Assembly: GCA_016713865.1 (NCBI GenBank)
Contig: JADJOG010000028.1
Span: forward strand, 1-52,287
Direction: 5' to 3'
Origin: Flavobacteriales bacterium
Lineage (GTDB): Bacteria > Bacteroidota > Bacteroidia > Flavobacteriales_F > PHOS-HE28
DNA length: 52,287 nucleotides
Positions 27,801 to 37,278 of the stretch are shown here, piece after piece. The first letter of the stretch is position 1. Every line of letters begins with the position of its first letter. The notes under the pieces were generated by a model. That model had not been told where the DNA came from and ran no database searches. It saw only the letters and a program-made list of their open reading frames with translations. The position numbers were made by a program, and so were the translations under genes.

Positions 27801-28831
27801 GCGCCAGGGTCACCGATCTCCGCCGTGTGCGCGTGGTGATTCCTTGCCGGAACGAGGCGGGCTATATCACGCGCTGCTTGCAGTCGCTGGTCGATTGCGA
27901 TCGCGAAGGCTTGGAGGTGGAGGTTCGTGTGTGCGATGGCCTGAGCGACGATGGAACGCGTGATGAGGTGGGTGCCTTCACCGCGCGCCTCCCCTGGATC
28001 ACGATGGTCGATAATCCACAGCGCACCACGCCGCATGCGATGAATGCCGGATTGCGTCCGGACGGATACGATGTCGGTTTCATCCTGGGCGCGCATGCCG
28101 AAGTGGATCGCGGCTTCATCCGCAGCAGCGTCGATGAATTGCGCAGGCATCCGGAAGCGGGCTGCGCGGGCGGCATCATCGAGAACGTGTATCACGATGC
28201 GGTGAGTCGTCGCATCGGCCTGGCCATGGGGCATCCCTTCGGCGTGGGATCGGCGCACTTCCGCACCGGGCTCAAGGAAGGGGAGGTGGATACGGTAGCC
28301 TTCGGCGCATACAGGCGCGAGGTGTTCGATCGCATCGGCTATTTCGATGAGCGCCTTGCGCGCAACCAGGACGATGAGTTAAACTACCGCGTGGTGAAGG
28401 CCGGATTCCGCATCCGCTTGAACAGTGCCATTCGGAGCCGTTATCACGTGCGCGGCACCTACGGCAAGCTCTGGCGGCAATACCGGCAATACGGTTTCTG
28501 GAAAGTGCTCGTGAACCGCATACACGGAGCGGTAACCACCACGCGGCAACTGGTGCCCGCATTGCTTGTGCTCGCTTTCGTTCCGGGTGCCATGCTCGCG
28601 TTGCTTGTCCCATTGCTTCGCCTTCCGTGGATCACAGGCGCTTGCCTTTATGTGACCGTCGCTTTGATCAGCGCCATGCAGGCCGCGCGTGGCTTGCGCG
28701 ATGCGCCGGGCGTTCTGCTTGCTTTCTTCACCCTGCATTTCGCTTACGGTATCGGCTACCTGCACGGGTTGTGGCATTTTATGTTACTGCGGCGCGGCAC
28801 CGGTTCCGATCACGAGCAACTCACCCGATGA
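27797..28831 (+). CDS. Glycosyltransferase family 2, ExoA-like, with C-terminal membrane helices
   Basis: 344 residues. GT-A domain: RVVIPCRNEAGYITRCLQSL, VRVCDGLSDDGTRDEV, NPQRTTPHAMNAGL, then the H-A-E-V variant of the DxD site in FILGAHAEVDRGFI, and the acceptor-binding ARNQDDELNYRVVKAGF motif. Hydrophobic segments near the end (LLVLAFVPGAMLALLVPLL, CLYVTVALISAMQAARG) anchor it in the membrane. The pattern matches succinoglycan-type ExoA enzymes. It is translationally coupled to the genes before and after it by ATGA overlaps. Confidence 0.9.
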   Translation: MSARVTDLRRVRVVIPCRNEAGYITRCLQSLVDCDREGLEVEVRVCDGLSDDGTRDEVGAFTARLPWITMVDNPQRTTPHAMNAGLRPDGYDVGFILGAHAEVDRGFIRSSVDELRRHPEAGCAGGIIENVYHDAVSRRIGLAMGHPFGVGSAHFRTGLKEGEVDTVAFGAYRREVFDRIGYFDERLARNQDDELNYRVVKAGFRIRLNSAIRSRYHVRGTYGKLWRQYRQYGFWKVLVNRIHGAVTTTRQLVPALLVLAFVPGAMLALLVPLLRLPWITGACLYVTVALISAMQAARGLRDAPGVLLAFFTLHFAYGIGYLHGLWHFMLLRRGTGSDHEQLTR

Positions 28832-30084
28832 GCTTCAGGAGCCTCCACATCGCATTGCTTCAGCTGTATGCCGAAGGCGGCAGCGATGCGGCTGATCGTT
28901 GGCGCTTGCTCACGGCGTGCTTCTTCGCCGCTGCGCTGCCCTTGGCCCCGCTGGTGCTGCCCTTGCTCATGGTGGTCATGGTGGTCGCGCGGCTCATTCA
29001 TCGCGATGCGTGGCGCAAGCCGCTGCTCCAGGCCGATTGGCGCTCGCCATCGCCATGGCTCTTGCTCTATTTCCTCGCGCATGTGGTGGGCATGGCATGG
29101 ACCACCAACCAGGATTTCGGCTGGTTCGATATCGGCATCAAACTCGCGCTGTTCCTGTTGCCGCTGCTCGCGATCATGCGCGGAAGCGGGCGCCAAGGAC
29201 GCGATGCCGTGCTCATCAGTTTCTGCCTCGGCTGCGCGCTAGCGGTGCTGCTCTATCTGGCCATTGCGTTTGTTCGCGCGCTCGATACCGATGGCGCGGG
29301 CCTCGAGGAGTTCATGAGCTCGCGCTTCGCTGTCGGCATGCATCCAAGCTATCTCGCGTGGTACCTCGTTACGGCCATCGTGATCCTGCTCACCGGCGAA
29401 TCGCGTGAGCGCTTGCCGCGCTTCTGGCGCAATGCGAGCCTGCTGATCCTGCTGCTCGGTGTGGTGCTCTGCCAGGGCCGCATGGGTTGGATCGCTTTGC
29501 CGATCGTGCTGCTGTGGGCGCTTGCGCAAGGCTGGCGCGATCAAGTGCTGCGCAAGGATCTGCTCGCACTTTTGTTTCTCGCGGTGGTTGGCGCTGCCTC
29601 GCTGGTGCTAGGTTCCGCAGGTGTTCGCGCCCGCTTGGTTGATCTGGTCGATGCCGTTTCAGCCGATCAAGCCGACGCCACGCAGAGCGCAGCTGTGCGC
29701 ACGATAACCTGGCGCGCGGCGTGGGACATCGGTCTGGTGAACATGCCCTTGGGTACCGGCACCGGCGATGTGAAGGATGAGTTGCTGAAGGAGTATGAGC
29801 GCATCGGCGCCACGCACGCCTTGGAAAAACGATTGAATGCGCATAGCCAGTTCCTGCAATCGTTCGCGGCACTCGGCCTTGCTGGGTTCATCCTGTTGAT
29901 CCTCGGCTTGTTCCTGCCCATGCTTTGGCCGGGCGGTTCAGCGAACGACCGAGGCATGCGACGCCTGCTGATGCTGGTGGCCATCCTGAACCTCGCCGTG
30001 GAGAGCATGCTCGAAGTGCAGGCCGGGGTGCTCTTCATGGCCTTCATCTGCTGGGTGGCCTGGTGGCCAAGCAATCGAGGTTGA
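28828..30084 (+). CDS. O-antigen ligase/polymerase family membrane protein (Wzy/WaaL-like)
   Basis: About 418 residues with 10 to 12 hydrophobic helices, including LLLYFLAHVVGMAWTTN, LALFLLPLLAIM and GWIALPIVLLWALAQGW. A large periplasmic loop around residues 275-345 carries TITWRAAWDIGLVNMPLGTG and the typical ligase histidine in NAHSQFLQSFAALGLAG. The start at 28828 overlaps the previous stop as ATGA and was preferred over longer upstream reading. Members either polymerise repeat units or ligate glycan to lipid A core; sequence alone does not separate the two. Its place next to a flippase gene favours a Wzx/Wzy-type pathway. Confidence 0.88.
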   Translation: MSFRSLHIALLQLYAEGGSDAADRWRLLTACFFAAALPLAPLVLPLLMVVMVVARLIHRDAWRKPLLQADWRSPSPWLLLYFLAHVVGMAWTTNQDFGWFDIGIKLALFLLPLLAIMRGSGRQGRDAVLISFCLGCALAVLLYLAIAFVRALDTDGAGLEEFMSSRFAVGMHPSYLAWYLVTAIVILLTGESRERLPRFWRNASLLILLLGVVLCQGRMGWIALPIVLLWALAQGWRDQVLRKDLLALLFLAVVGAASLVLGSAGVRARLVDLVDAVSADQADATQSAAVRTITWRAAWDIGLVNMPLGTGTGDVKDELLKEYERIGATHALEKRLNAHSQFLQSFAALGLAGFILLILGLFLPMLWPGGSANDRGMRRLLMLVAILNLAVESMLEVQAGVLFMAFICWVAWWPSNRG

Positions 30085-30214
30085 ATGCCATGGCGAGTGG
30101 CAGCAGCAAGCCTTGCGCTGGCTAGTGGTTCCTTGGACTATGCGGTGCGAGGCGTGAATAAGATCCCGAGCGCCTGCCATGGATGCCGTGCCTTGGGTCC
30201 GCATCTTCGCGAGC

Positions 30215-31444
30215 ATGATACCCTTCAGCCCGCCCCGCATCGATGATAAAGTCGTGAAGGCCGTGGAAGAGGCCCTGCGCAGCGGCTGGATCACCACTGG
30301 CCCGCGCGTGAAGGAGTTCGAGCGCCGCATCGCTGAGTATTGCGGAGCGCCGAAGGTGATCGCATTGAACAGCTGGACGAACGCCGCTGAGCTGGCCTTG
30401 CGTTGGTACGGCATCGGTCCGGGCGATGAGGTGATCGTACCTGCCTACACCTATTGCGCCACGGCCAACATCGTGATGCATGTGGGCGCGAAGCCCGTGA
30501 TGGTGGATGTGCTCGACGACTTCACCATCGACCCTGACGCAGTTCGTAAGGCGCTCACCGTGCGCACCAAGTGCATCATCCCTGTCGATATCGGCGGATT
30601 GCCAGCGCGTGTCCACGACATCGTGCGCATCGCCACCGAGGCTTGCCACCTGTTCACGCCGAAGGTGAACCTGCGCGTGGCGGGCAGCAATCCGCAGATG
30701 CGCTTGGGCCGCGCGCTCGTGCTCGCCGATGCCGCGCATTCCTTCGGCGCGCGGATCAAGGGCGCGCGGGTGGGCATGCAGGCCGACATCACCGGATACA
30801 GCTTCCATGCGGTGAAGAACCTCACCACGGCCGAGGGCGGCGCGCTCGCATTCAACCTTCCCGAGCCCTTCGATCATGAAGAGGTGTACGCCTACTTCAA
30901 CACCTTGAGCCTGCACGGGCAGAGCAAGGATGCGCTGGCCAAATTGCAGCCCGGCGCATGGCGCTACGATGTGGCCATGCCCGGCTTCAAATGCAACATG
31001 ACGGATATCCAAGCGGCCATCGGCTTGGTGGAGATGGAGCGATACGAGAGCGAGACCCAGCCCCGCCGCCGGGCCATCTGCGAGCGCTATCACAAGGCCT
31101 TCGAGGGCGATGCGCGCTTCATCCGCCCGCTGCTCGCCGATGAGACACGCGAGGGAAGCCATCACCTGTATATGCTCCGTGTGTCTGGTGCCAGCGAAGA
31201 GCAGCGCGATGCCATCATCGCAGCCATCGCGAAGCGCGGGGTTAGCGTGAACGTGCATTTCATCCCGCTTCCGCTCCTGAGCTTCTACAAGGGGCAAGGC
31301 CATCAGATCTCGGCCTATCCCAAGGCACAGGCGCTGTACACCAACGAGATCAGCCTGCCGGTTTTCTACGATCTCACCGACAAGCAGGTCGATGAGGTGG
31401 TGAAGGCGGTGAAGCGCTCCGTGGCCGAGGTGATGGGCGCGTGA
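30215..31444 (+). CDS. DegT/DnrJ/EryC1/StrS family sugar aminotransferase
   Basis: PLP-dependent enzyme, about 410 residues, making an amino sugar from a nucleotide keto-sugar. Seen: IPFSPPRIDDKVVKAVEEAL, GWITTGPRVKEFERRIAEYC, the cofactor-phosphate segment NSWTNAAELALRWYGI, VIVPAYTYCATANIVMHVG, the ring-stacking/Asp region VLADAAHSFGARIKG, and the Schiff-base Lys in YSFHAVKNLTTAEGG. An insert of about 25 residues (residues about 145-170, HDIVRIATEACHLF and following) precedes the Asp motif. The start MIPFSPPRID was chosen because homology begins there. The stop overlaps the following phosphoglycosyltransferase start (TGATG), so the product sugar is probably built for, or near, that enzyme. 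Confidence 0.93.
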   Translation: MIPFSPPRIDDKVVKAVEEALRSGWITTGPRVKEFERRIAEYCGAPKVIALNSWTNAAELALRWYGIGPGDEVIVPAYTYCATANIVMHVGAKPVMVDVLDDFTIDPDAVRKALTVRTKCIIPVDIGGLPARVHDIVRIATEACHLFTPKVNLRVAGSNPQMRLGRALVLADAAHSFGARIKGARVGMQADITGYSFHAVKNLTTAEGGALAFNLPEPFDHEEVYAYFNTLSLHGQSKDALAKLQPGAWRYDVAMPGFKCNMTDIQAAIGLVEMERYESETQPRRRAICERYHKAFEGDARFIRPLLADETREGSHHLYMLRVSGASEEQRDAIIAAIAKRGVSVNVHFIPLPLLSFYKGQGHQISAYPKAQALYTNEISLPVFYDLTDKQVDEVVKAVKRSVAEVMGA

Positions 31445-32034
31445 TGAAACGGCTCTTCGATATCGTGGTATCGCTGTTCGCGCTGGTGTTGCTATCGCCC
31501 TTGCTGCTGTGCATTGCATTAGCGGTCTCGGTGGAATCGCGGGGTGGTGCATTCTTCCGTCAGGTGCGCGTGGGCAGGGGAGGTCGTGAGTTCCGCTTGC
31601 TCAAGTTCCGCAGCATGCGGCCGGGCAGCGAGGCGCAAGGGCAGATCACCGTGGGCGGTCGCGATGCGCGCATCACCGGGATCGGTTATTGGCTTCGCCG
31701 GACGAAGCTTGATGAGCTGCCGCAGCTCTGGAACATCCTCGCGGGCGATATGAGCATCGTTGGGCCGCGTCCGGAGGTGCCGCGCTACGTGGCGCTCTAC
31801 ACCGCTGAACAACGACAGGTGCTTGACGCGCGGCCTGGCCTCACGAGCATCGCGAGCATCGAGTACATCGATGAGAACGAGGTGCTGGGCCGAGCTGCTG
31901 ATCCGGAGCGCGCCTACATCGAAGAAGTGATGCCCGCCAAGCTGAAGCTCGATCTGCGGTACGTGCGTGAGCAGAGCCTCGCGCTCGATCTGCGGATCAT
32001 GCTCGCCACGGCTGCCCGATTGCTGCGCGGCTGA
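31444..32034 (+). CDS. Initiating phosphoglycosyltransferase (PglC/WbaP-type, short form)
   Basis: 197 residues, the minimal monotopic form. It moves a sugar-1-phosphate from a nucleotide donor to undecaprenyl phosphate, the first membrane step of glycan assembly. N-terminal re-entrant helix MKRLFDIVVSLFALVLLSP, then FFRQVRVGRGGREFRLLKFR, the catalytic Asp-Glu pair in RTKLDELPQLWNILAGDMS, and IVGPRPEVPRYVALY, all typical. With the aminotransferase directly upstream the pair recalls PglE-PglC, so an amino-sugar such as a bacillosamine-like compound is a possible first sugar (inference). ATG 31444 was chosen over GTG 31441. Confidence 0.93.
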   Translation: MKRLFDIVVSLFALVLLSPLLLCIALAVSVESRGGAFFRQVRVGRGGREFRLLKFRSMRPGSEAQGQITVGGRDARITGIGYWLRRTKLDELPQLWNILAGDMSIVGPRPEVPRYVALYTAEQRQVLDARPGLTSIASIEYIDENEVLGRAADPERAYIEEVMPAKLKLDLRYVREQSLALDLRIMLATAARLLRG

Positions 32035-32127
32035 ACGCGTTCCATCAACGGACGCACCCCTCGTCACCTTTAACGCGGCTTCGGGTGGCGTGCCGTGCTC
32101 CCTTCGTGCGCAACAAAACGCCGAAGC

Positions 32128-33819
32128 ATGCATCGCTACACTACTGCAATACTCCTGCTCGTCGCTTGCGCCACAAAGGCCCAAGTGGCTTGCGATATCA
32201 TCAGCGCTGGCGCGCTGAACGGCAGCTATGCCCATACGTGGGCTGAACCTCAGGCGGGCTCTTGGGCAACGCCCAACATGCTCGATCCACACGAGCGCGT
32301 GGTCGCGGGGATCGCGCTCGCCTACGATGCATCAGCGGCCGATAGCCTCTGCTGCCAAGCCATCCAGAATCCGAGCGAGCTGGTTGGCAAAGTGGCCTTG
32401 CTGTACCGTGGCACCTGCGACTATTCGCTGAAGGCGAAGCATTGGCAGGATGCGGGCGCGCTTGCGGTGGTGATCATCAATAACGTCCCCGGTGCGCCGG
32501 CCGAAATGGGCGCCGGCTCCATTGGGGCGCAGGTCACCATCCCGGTATTCCAGATATCCGCTGCTGATGGCGCTGCGTGGCGGCAAGAGCTTGAGAACGG
32601 TGGAAGCCTGACCGCCTTGCTGGGCAACAAGGATGGTTACTACACGAGTGATGCGGGCTTCCGCAAAGGCGATGTGCTCATGCCGAAGGCGCTCGCATAC
32701 CCATCGCTGCTGGCCGCGAATACCGGCGAATTCCAGATCCAGGTGGCAGCGCGTGTCCATAATTTTGGAATGCAACAGCTTACGGGACTGATACTGCGCG
32801 CGCGTGTTGTGAAAGCAGGCAGCGTCCTCTACGACTACTCCACGGCACCCTTCGCGCTCAACGCGGGCGACAGCGCGTTCGTGACGCTTCCCGATGCGCA
32901 GCAAGCCGCTTGGCAAGGGCGTCATGAACTGATCTATACGCTGGTGAATCCGACAGCCGACCAGCACATCATGGACAATGAGATCACCATCCCGTTCACG
33001 ATGGGCGATGCGATCGCATTGGCCCCGATCGGAATCGCGGATGGCCGGCCCATATCAACCATCGGCATGCATCCGGCGACATCGAGCGGCGAGTTCGAGA
33101 GCTGCATCCATTTCCGCGATGCGCATGCGAGCCGTGTGGCCATCACCGGAGTCGACCGGTATTTCTCCGTGAATACGCCTGCAACGCTGCAAGGCGAATT
33201 GATCTTCACCCGCGTGTACCAATGGCTCGATGGATTCACCGGAATGAGCGATCCCGCTTTCAGCATCTCATCCCTGGCGCAGGTCCACGAGCAGAAGCAC
33301 TCGATCACCGCCACGGGCAACGTGGCAGAGCTCCATCTGCCCTTCGATGAACCCGTTGTGCTCATGGATGGCATCCGATACCTCATTTGCACCGCGGCAT
33401 TGAATCCGGCGCTGTTCTTCGGCTACAATGAGGATGTGCATTATGCCATGAACGACCAGGTGCTCGACCAGCCGACCAGCCCGAACCGCAATGGAAGCAG
33501 CTGGTTCATCGGTTTCGTGGGCGGGCCGGTGGCAAGCTTAGGTGCGCGCACGGTTGATGCAGCAACGATCGGGATGGATGAGCACGCGCGAAGCGTTGGC
33601 GCATACCCGAATCCGAGCCAAGGCGTCTTCCAGCTCGCGCTGAGCGATGTGGGGCCATCACTTATCACGGTGACCGACGCGACGGGACGCGTGGTCTCGA
33701 CGCACCGAACATCGGGAGAGCGTTTCATCTTGGACCTGAGCGGCGCATCGCCGGGGGTCTATCTCGTTTCGGTTGAGGGTGCGCGCGGACGCGCCACAGG
33801 GCGCTTGGTGGTTGAATAG
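32128..33819 (+). CDS. Secreted PA-domain protein with T9SS type A C-terminal sorting domain
   Basis: 563 residues. Signal peptide HRYTTAILLLVACATKAQ from ATG 32128. A protease-associated (PA) domain lies at about residues 80-165 (VGKVALLYRGTCDYSLKAKH, AGALAVVIINNVPGAP, VTIPVFQISAADG). The middle looks like beta-sandwich domains (QIQVAARVHNFGMQQLTGL). The last 75 residues are a T9SS type A sorting domain: VGAYPNPSQGVFQLAL, ITVTDATGRVVSTH, SGASPGVYLVSVEG. It is therefore exported by the Por secretion system and attached to, or released from, the surface. No protease catalytic motif was seen, so it may be a binding or structural protein. It sits inside the polysaccharide locus but is not an obvious part of it. 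Confidence 0.9.
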   Translation: MHRYTTAILLLVACATKAQVACDIISAGALNGSYAHTWAEPQAGSWATPNMLDPHERVVAGIALAYDASAADSLCCQAIQNPSELVGKVALLYRGTCDYSLKAKHWQDAGALAVVIINNVPGAPAEMGAGSIGAQVTIPVFQISAADGAAWRQELENGGSLTALLGNKDGYYTSDAGFRKGDVLMPKALAYPSLLAANTGEFQIQVAARVHNFGMQQLTGLILRARVVKAGSVLYDYSTAPFALNAGDSAFVTLPDAQQAAWQGRHELIYTLVNPTADQHIMDNEITIPFTMGDAIALAPIGIADGRPISTIGMHPATSSGEFESCIHFRDAHASRVAITGVDRYFSVNTPATLQGELIFTRVYQWLDGFTGMSDPAFSISSLAQVHEQKHSITATGNVAELHLPFDEPVVLMDGIRYLICTAALNPALFFGYNEDVHYAMNDQVLDQPTSPNRNGSSWFIGFVGGPVASLGARTVDAATIGMDEHARSVGAYPNPSQGVFQLALSDVGPSLITVTDATGRVVSTHRTSGERFILDLSGASPGVYLVSVEGARGRATGRLVVE

Positions 33820-33837
33820 CTCAACCGGGAAATGGAT

Positions 33838-33862
33838 GAGGCCGGGTGCGCAACCCGGCCTC
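33838..33862. terminator. Bidirectional hairpin terminator
   Basis: GAGGCCGGGT-GCGCA-ACCCGGCCTC is a perfect 10-bp stem with a 5-base loop between two convergent genes, 18 bases after the T9SS gene stop and 28 bases before the minus-strand stop. It is followed on the plus strand by GTTCGTTC, as at the tRNA terminator. Confidence 0.8.
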
Positions 33863-33890
33863 GTTCGTTCATGTCACCTGGAGCGCGCGA

Positions 33891-34778
33891 TCAATCCTCC
33901 ACCTTGCCGAGCATGTCGCGCAGCTTCTCCAGATCCTCGGCGCGCTCGCTGTCGTTCAGCTTCGCGTAGCTGTTGGCCAGGTTGTTCAACTGGCGCCTGA
34001 TGATGTCGATGTTGGTGCACGGCTGGTAGAAGGAGGCGCGCGGCTCGATCTTCAGCTTCGCGAGGAATTCATTGATCTCGTTGCGGCCAAGGATGTCGCC
34101 CTGACTGAAGGCGTTCACATAGAAGAGCACGTTCTCTTCGCCCTGCTGTCCGGCATCGGCGCCTCCGATGCTCTCTTCATCGAGGTAGGCGAGCACGAAA
34201 TGGTTCGGCAGGTTCACCCCGCGCATGGGCAGCCCCAGATCCTCGGCGAGCACTTGGTAAATGATCGCGAGCGAGAGCGGATTGCCTTTGCGGCTATCGA
34301 GCACCTCGTTGATGTAGCTGTTCTGCGGCGCGTGGTAATTGCGCTTGTTCCCCTTGAAACCATGCACCTGGAAGAAGATGTGGTTGAACACGCGCACCTT
34401 CTCGAAGGCCGTCAAGTGGTCGTTCAGCTCCAGCCAGATGTCCTGCCGGATCGCTGCCAGCCTCGCCTTCACCTTCTGCTCGTCCATGTCGGGGTAGCGG
34501 TAGCGGCTGATGATGAGCGCGCCCTCGAGCAGGTCCTCGCCCCCGCCCTCAAGCCAGGCCTTCAGGCGCACGGTCACACGGCTCAGGTGTATGGTGTGCA
34601 GGAGGTCCTCCACGCGGTTGCGGAAGAGGTCGCCGAGGTCGTCGGTCTCCCAAGCGCGCTCCAGTTCGGGAACGATGTCGTCGCCCATTTGCACGATGCG
34701 TTGCCGCACATGGGTGTAGATATCCTCGTCAGGGTCGTCGATCAATGTGATCAACGCTCGGATCTCGTTCTGGCTCAT
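33891..34778 (-). CDS. SirB1-like transglutaminase/TPR family protein
   Basis: About 296 residues from MSQNEIRALITLIDDPDED; extra open frame upstream was left out because it lacks family character. The N-terminal part is helical (VRQRIVQMGDDIVPELERAW). The central domain is of the transglutaminase-like SirB1 kind (KVRVFNHIFFQVHGFKGNKR, then DSRKGNPLSLAIIYQVLAEDLGLPM and GVNLPNHFVLAYLD), where NPLSLAIIY and PNHFVLAY are family hallmarks. The catalytic Cys seen in true transglutaminases is not obvious (Ser in its place), as in many members. The C-terminus has a TPR-like helix pair (LNNLANSYAKLNDSERAEDL). Function is unknown. Confidence 0.8.
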   Translation of the reverse strand: MSQNEIRALITLIDDPDEDIYTHVRQRIVQMGDDIVPELERAWETDDLGDLFRNRVEDLLHTIHLSRVTVRLKAWLEGGGEDLLEGALIISRYRYPDMDEQKVKARLAAIRQDIWLELNDHLTAFEKVRVFNHIFFQVHGFKGNKRNYHAPQNSYINEVLDSRKGNPLSLAIIYQVLAEDLGLPMRGVNLPNHFVLAYLDEESIGGADAGQQGEENVLFYVNAFSQGDILGRNEINEFLAKLKIEPRASFYQPCTNIDIIRRQLNNLANSYAKLNDSERAEDLEKLRDMLGKVED

Positions 34779-34961
34779 CGGTTCCGCTGGTAAGAGCGGC
34801 ACGGGCGAAACTATCCGGGGCATGTCGGCCGCAAGGGTGCTGGGCACGGCCATGTTTCAACCGGTGCGATGTTGACTGCGCTTGGCGCTTGAGCGCTGTG
34901 AACATGCGTCTGTTCGTGAGCCGATGCCATCACCAAGCAAACCGACGAACTTCGCCGCCGC

Positions 34962-36124
34962 TTGAAGCTGCCCATCACCATCGGCTACCTCACCATCGAG
35001 GATGCGCGCGATCGCCGCACCTGGTCGGGCACGCACCATTTCCTCTTGAAGGAGTTGGAGCGCCGGGTGGAGCGCATCGAGCTCTTCGGACCCTTGCCGG
35101 AGACCTTCGCCGTGAAGTGCGCACGCCTGCTGAACCAAGTCCTGCTGCGTGTGCCGGGCAAACGCTTCAACTGGCGCGCTTCGCCCTGGGTGGCCCGCAG
35201 CTATGCGCGCATCATCGAAAGCAAGCTCAAGCAACGCCCGGTCGATCTCCTCATCGCGCCTGCTGGACTATCCACTGTGGCATACCTGCGCACCGAAACG
35301 CCGATCATCTACATCAACGATCGCTGCATCGCGGGCGCTCTGGGCTATCACGATGTGCTGCAGGACCTCTTCGATTGGTCGCGCGAGCAGAGCCGGGCCA
35401 CCGAACGAGCGGCGTTGAACAAGGCCGCGCTCAGCATCTTCAGCAGCGCCTGGGCGGCCGAAGCCGCGAAGCTGGCCTTGCCCGAAGCCGCCGATCGCGT
35501 GCGCATGATCCCCTTCGGCGCGAACCTGCCGGAAGCACCTGCAACGCCCAGCACCGGCACATGGCCCAACGGCCCGTTGAAGTTGCTCTTCCTCGGCGTG
35601 TATTGGGAGGAGAAGGGCGGGCCTATCGCATTCGATGCCTTGTTGGCTTTGAAGCGCGCGGGCATTCATGCGCAATTGGTGGTGTGCGGCTGCCAGCCAC
35701 CGAGCGCGTGCGACGATCCCGACCGATCCGTGAAGGCTTCCTCGATAAGAACAAGCCGGAGGAATTGGCACGGCTGCAATCGCATCTGCGCACGGCCGAC
35801 TTCCTCATCGTGCCCACGCGCTTCGAAGCGTATGGCATCGTGTTCTGCGAAGCAGCGGCATACGGGCTTCCTGTGCTTGCAACGCGCACAGGAGGCGTGC
35901 CCACCGTTGTTGAAGAAGGTCGGACCGGATTGCTCTTCCCGCTTGATGCTGAAGGACAGCAATACGCCGATGCCATTCAAGGGCTGCTAGCTGATAGCGC
36001 GCGGCTGACCGCGATGCGACGGGCAGCTCGCGGGCGTTTCGAGCACGTGCTGAACTGGGAGGCCTTCGTGCAGGCGATGCTGGATCAAGCAGCGCCGCTG
36101 CTGCCTTCGAGGAAAGCCCTATAG
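34962..36124 (+). CDS. Glycosyltransferase family 4 (one frameshift)
   Basis: About 385 residues once repaired. The N-terminal half (LPITIGYLTIEDARDRRTWSG, THHFLLKELER, APAGLSTVAYLRTETPIIY) runs to about 35720. The frame then shifts near 35725-35735 and the C-terminal half continues (EGFLDKNKPEELARLQSHL, then VPTRFEAYGIVFCEAAAYGL with the E-x7-E pattern, and GVPTVVEEGRTGLLFP). The start is TTG 34962, or ATG 34924 if one base is missing between them. It is encoded on the plus strand but overlaps the end of the convergent GT4 gene by 40 bases. It probably belongs to the same surface glycan locus. Confidence 0.85.
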
Positions 36125-37278
36125 CGCTTCCGGAAGCCCTCCGGTTCGTATTCGCGACGGGCATGATCGTACGCCGCGCGCCGCATGCCTGCCAAGCGTT
36201 GCGGATCGCGAACAAGGTCGCGGATGAAACCGGTGGTCTCATTCACGACAGTGTCCGCATCCGCAGAACTGTTCAAGAGCGCGAATGAACCGTTCACCTG
36301 ATTGGGTACATCGCCAACCGGTGTGCTGATCACCGCCAAGCCGTGCGCCATGGCCTCCATGATCACAACGGGATAACCCTCGAGCGTCGATGTCTGCACG
36401 ATGATGTCGTGCGCCGCGTAGATCGCCGAGAGCTTCTCCGGGTCGCTCACACGACCGTGGAATTCCACCTGCGGATGATTCCCGATGCTGTCGTAGCCCG
36501 CCAGGGAGAAACGCAGTTGCCCCGGCATCTCCTTCTCCAAGCGGTCGCATACCTCCAAGAAGAGCTCGGGCCTTTTCACGGGCGATTGACGGCCTACGAA
36601 GAGGATGCCTGGCTTCTTGCCTGCTACCGGCTCTTTGAAGCGATGCACCGCATTGGGCATCACGGCGAATGTGCGATCGCGCTCGCAGCTCAGGCCATTG
36701 TCGAGCATGAAGCGCTCCCAATCGCGCATGGCCTGGCCGCTGTAGAAGATGAACCTGGTGACGCGCGGGAATTGCGCCATCCACCGCTTCTGCTGCGCAT
36801 TGCCTTCGGGCTGATAAAGGAACGCATGCTGCTGATGGTAGGCGCGCACGCCGGGTTTCACCAGCGCCAGCAGGTCGAAGAAAGTGTCGGTAAGCGAGGA
36901 GAAGAGCACCGGGGCGGGAGCGGCATCCACGCGTTTTGCAATGGCGCGCAGCGCGCTGCGACGGGTGAACGGATGGTGCAGCACGAGGTTCACTTCCACC
37001 ACCTTGCCATTGCGCCGGAAGCGGTCCTCGAACGACCGATCCGGATTGTAGGAGCAGATTAGAACGAGCGGTTGCAGGTCGGAAACGGTGCCGATCACAT
37101 CGATGTGGATCTGCTCTGCGCCGCCCACGCACATGTAGGGGAAGGTGAAGAGGAAGCGGCCGTTCCAGGCCTCAAGCGCTTCGTGCAGGGCGCGGCGCTG
37201 ACGCAGAACGCCGAGCGGCGAGTACGTGAGCAGCCGGTATGCGTCGCGGAGGAAGGAGCGCATGGGATTCGCTTTCAC
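36085..37278 (-). CDS. Glycosyltransferase family 4
   Basis: 397 residues, intact. N-terminal domain with FLFTFPYMCVGGAEQIHIDV (the Gly-rich acceptor loop), PVLFSSLTDTFFDLLALVKP, and RVTRFIFYSGQAMRDWERF. C-terminal domain: KKPGILFVGRQSPVKRPELF, QVEFHGRVSDPEKLSAIY, TLEGYPVVIMEAMAHGLAVI with the E-x7-E variant, and GFIRDLVRDPQRLAGMR. ATG 37278 overlaps the upstream gene's stop as ATGA; an ATG five codons later is also possible. Part of the reverse polysaccharide operon. Confidence 0.92.
   Translation of the reverse strand: MKANPMRSFLRDAYRLLTYSPLGVLRQRRALHEALEAWNGRFLFTFPYMCVGGAEQIHIDVIGTVSDLQPLVLICSYNPDRSFEDRFRRNGKVVEVNLVLHHPFTRRSALRAIAKRVDAAPAPVLFSSLTDTFFDLLALVKPGVRAYHQQHAFLYQPEGNAQQKRWMAQFPRVTRFIFYSGQAMRDWERFMLDNGLSCERDRTFAVMPNAVHRFKEPVAGKKPGILFVGRQSPVKRPELFLEVCDRLEKEMPGQLRFSLAGYDSIGNHPQVEFHGRVSDPEKLSAIYAAHDIIVQTSTLEGYPVVIMEAMAHGLAVISTPVGDVPNQVNGSFALLNSSADADTVVNETTGFIRDLVRDPQRLAGMRRAAYDHARREYEPEGFRKRYRAFLEGSSGAA

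Noticed and set aside
33891..34853. Longer N-terminus for the SirB1-like protein
   Set aside because: The extra 25 residues are Pro/Ala-rich and lack family similarity; MSQNEIRALI is the better start.
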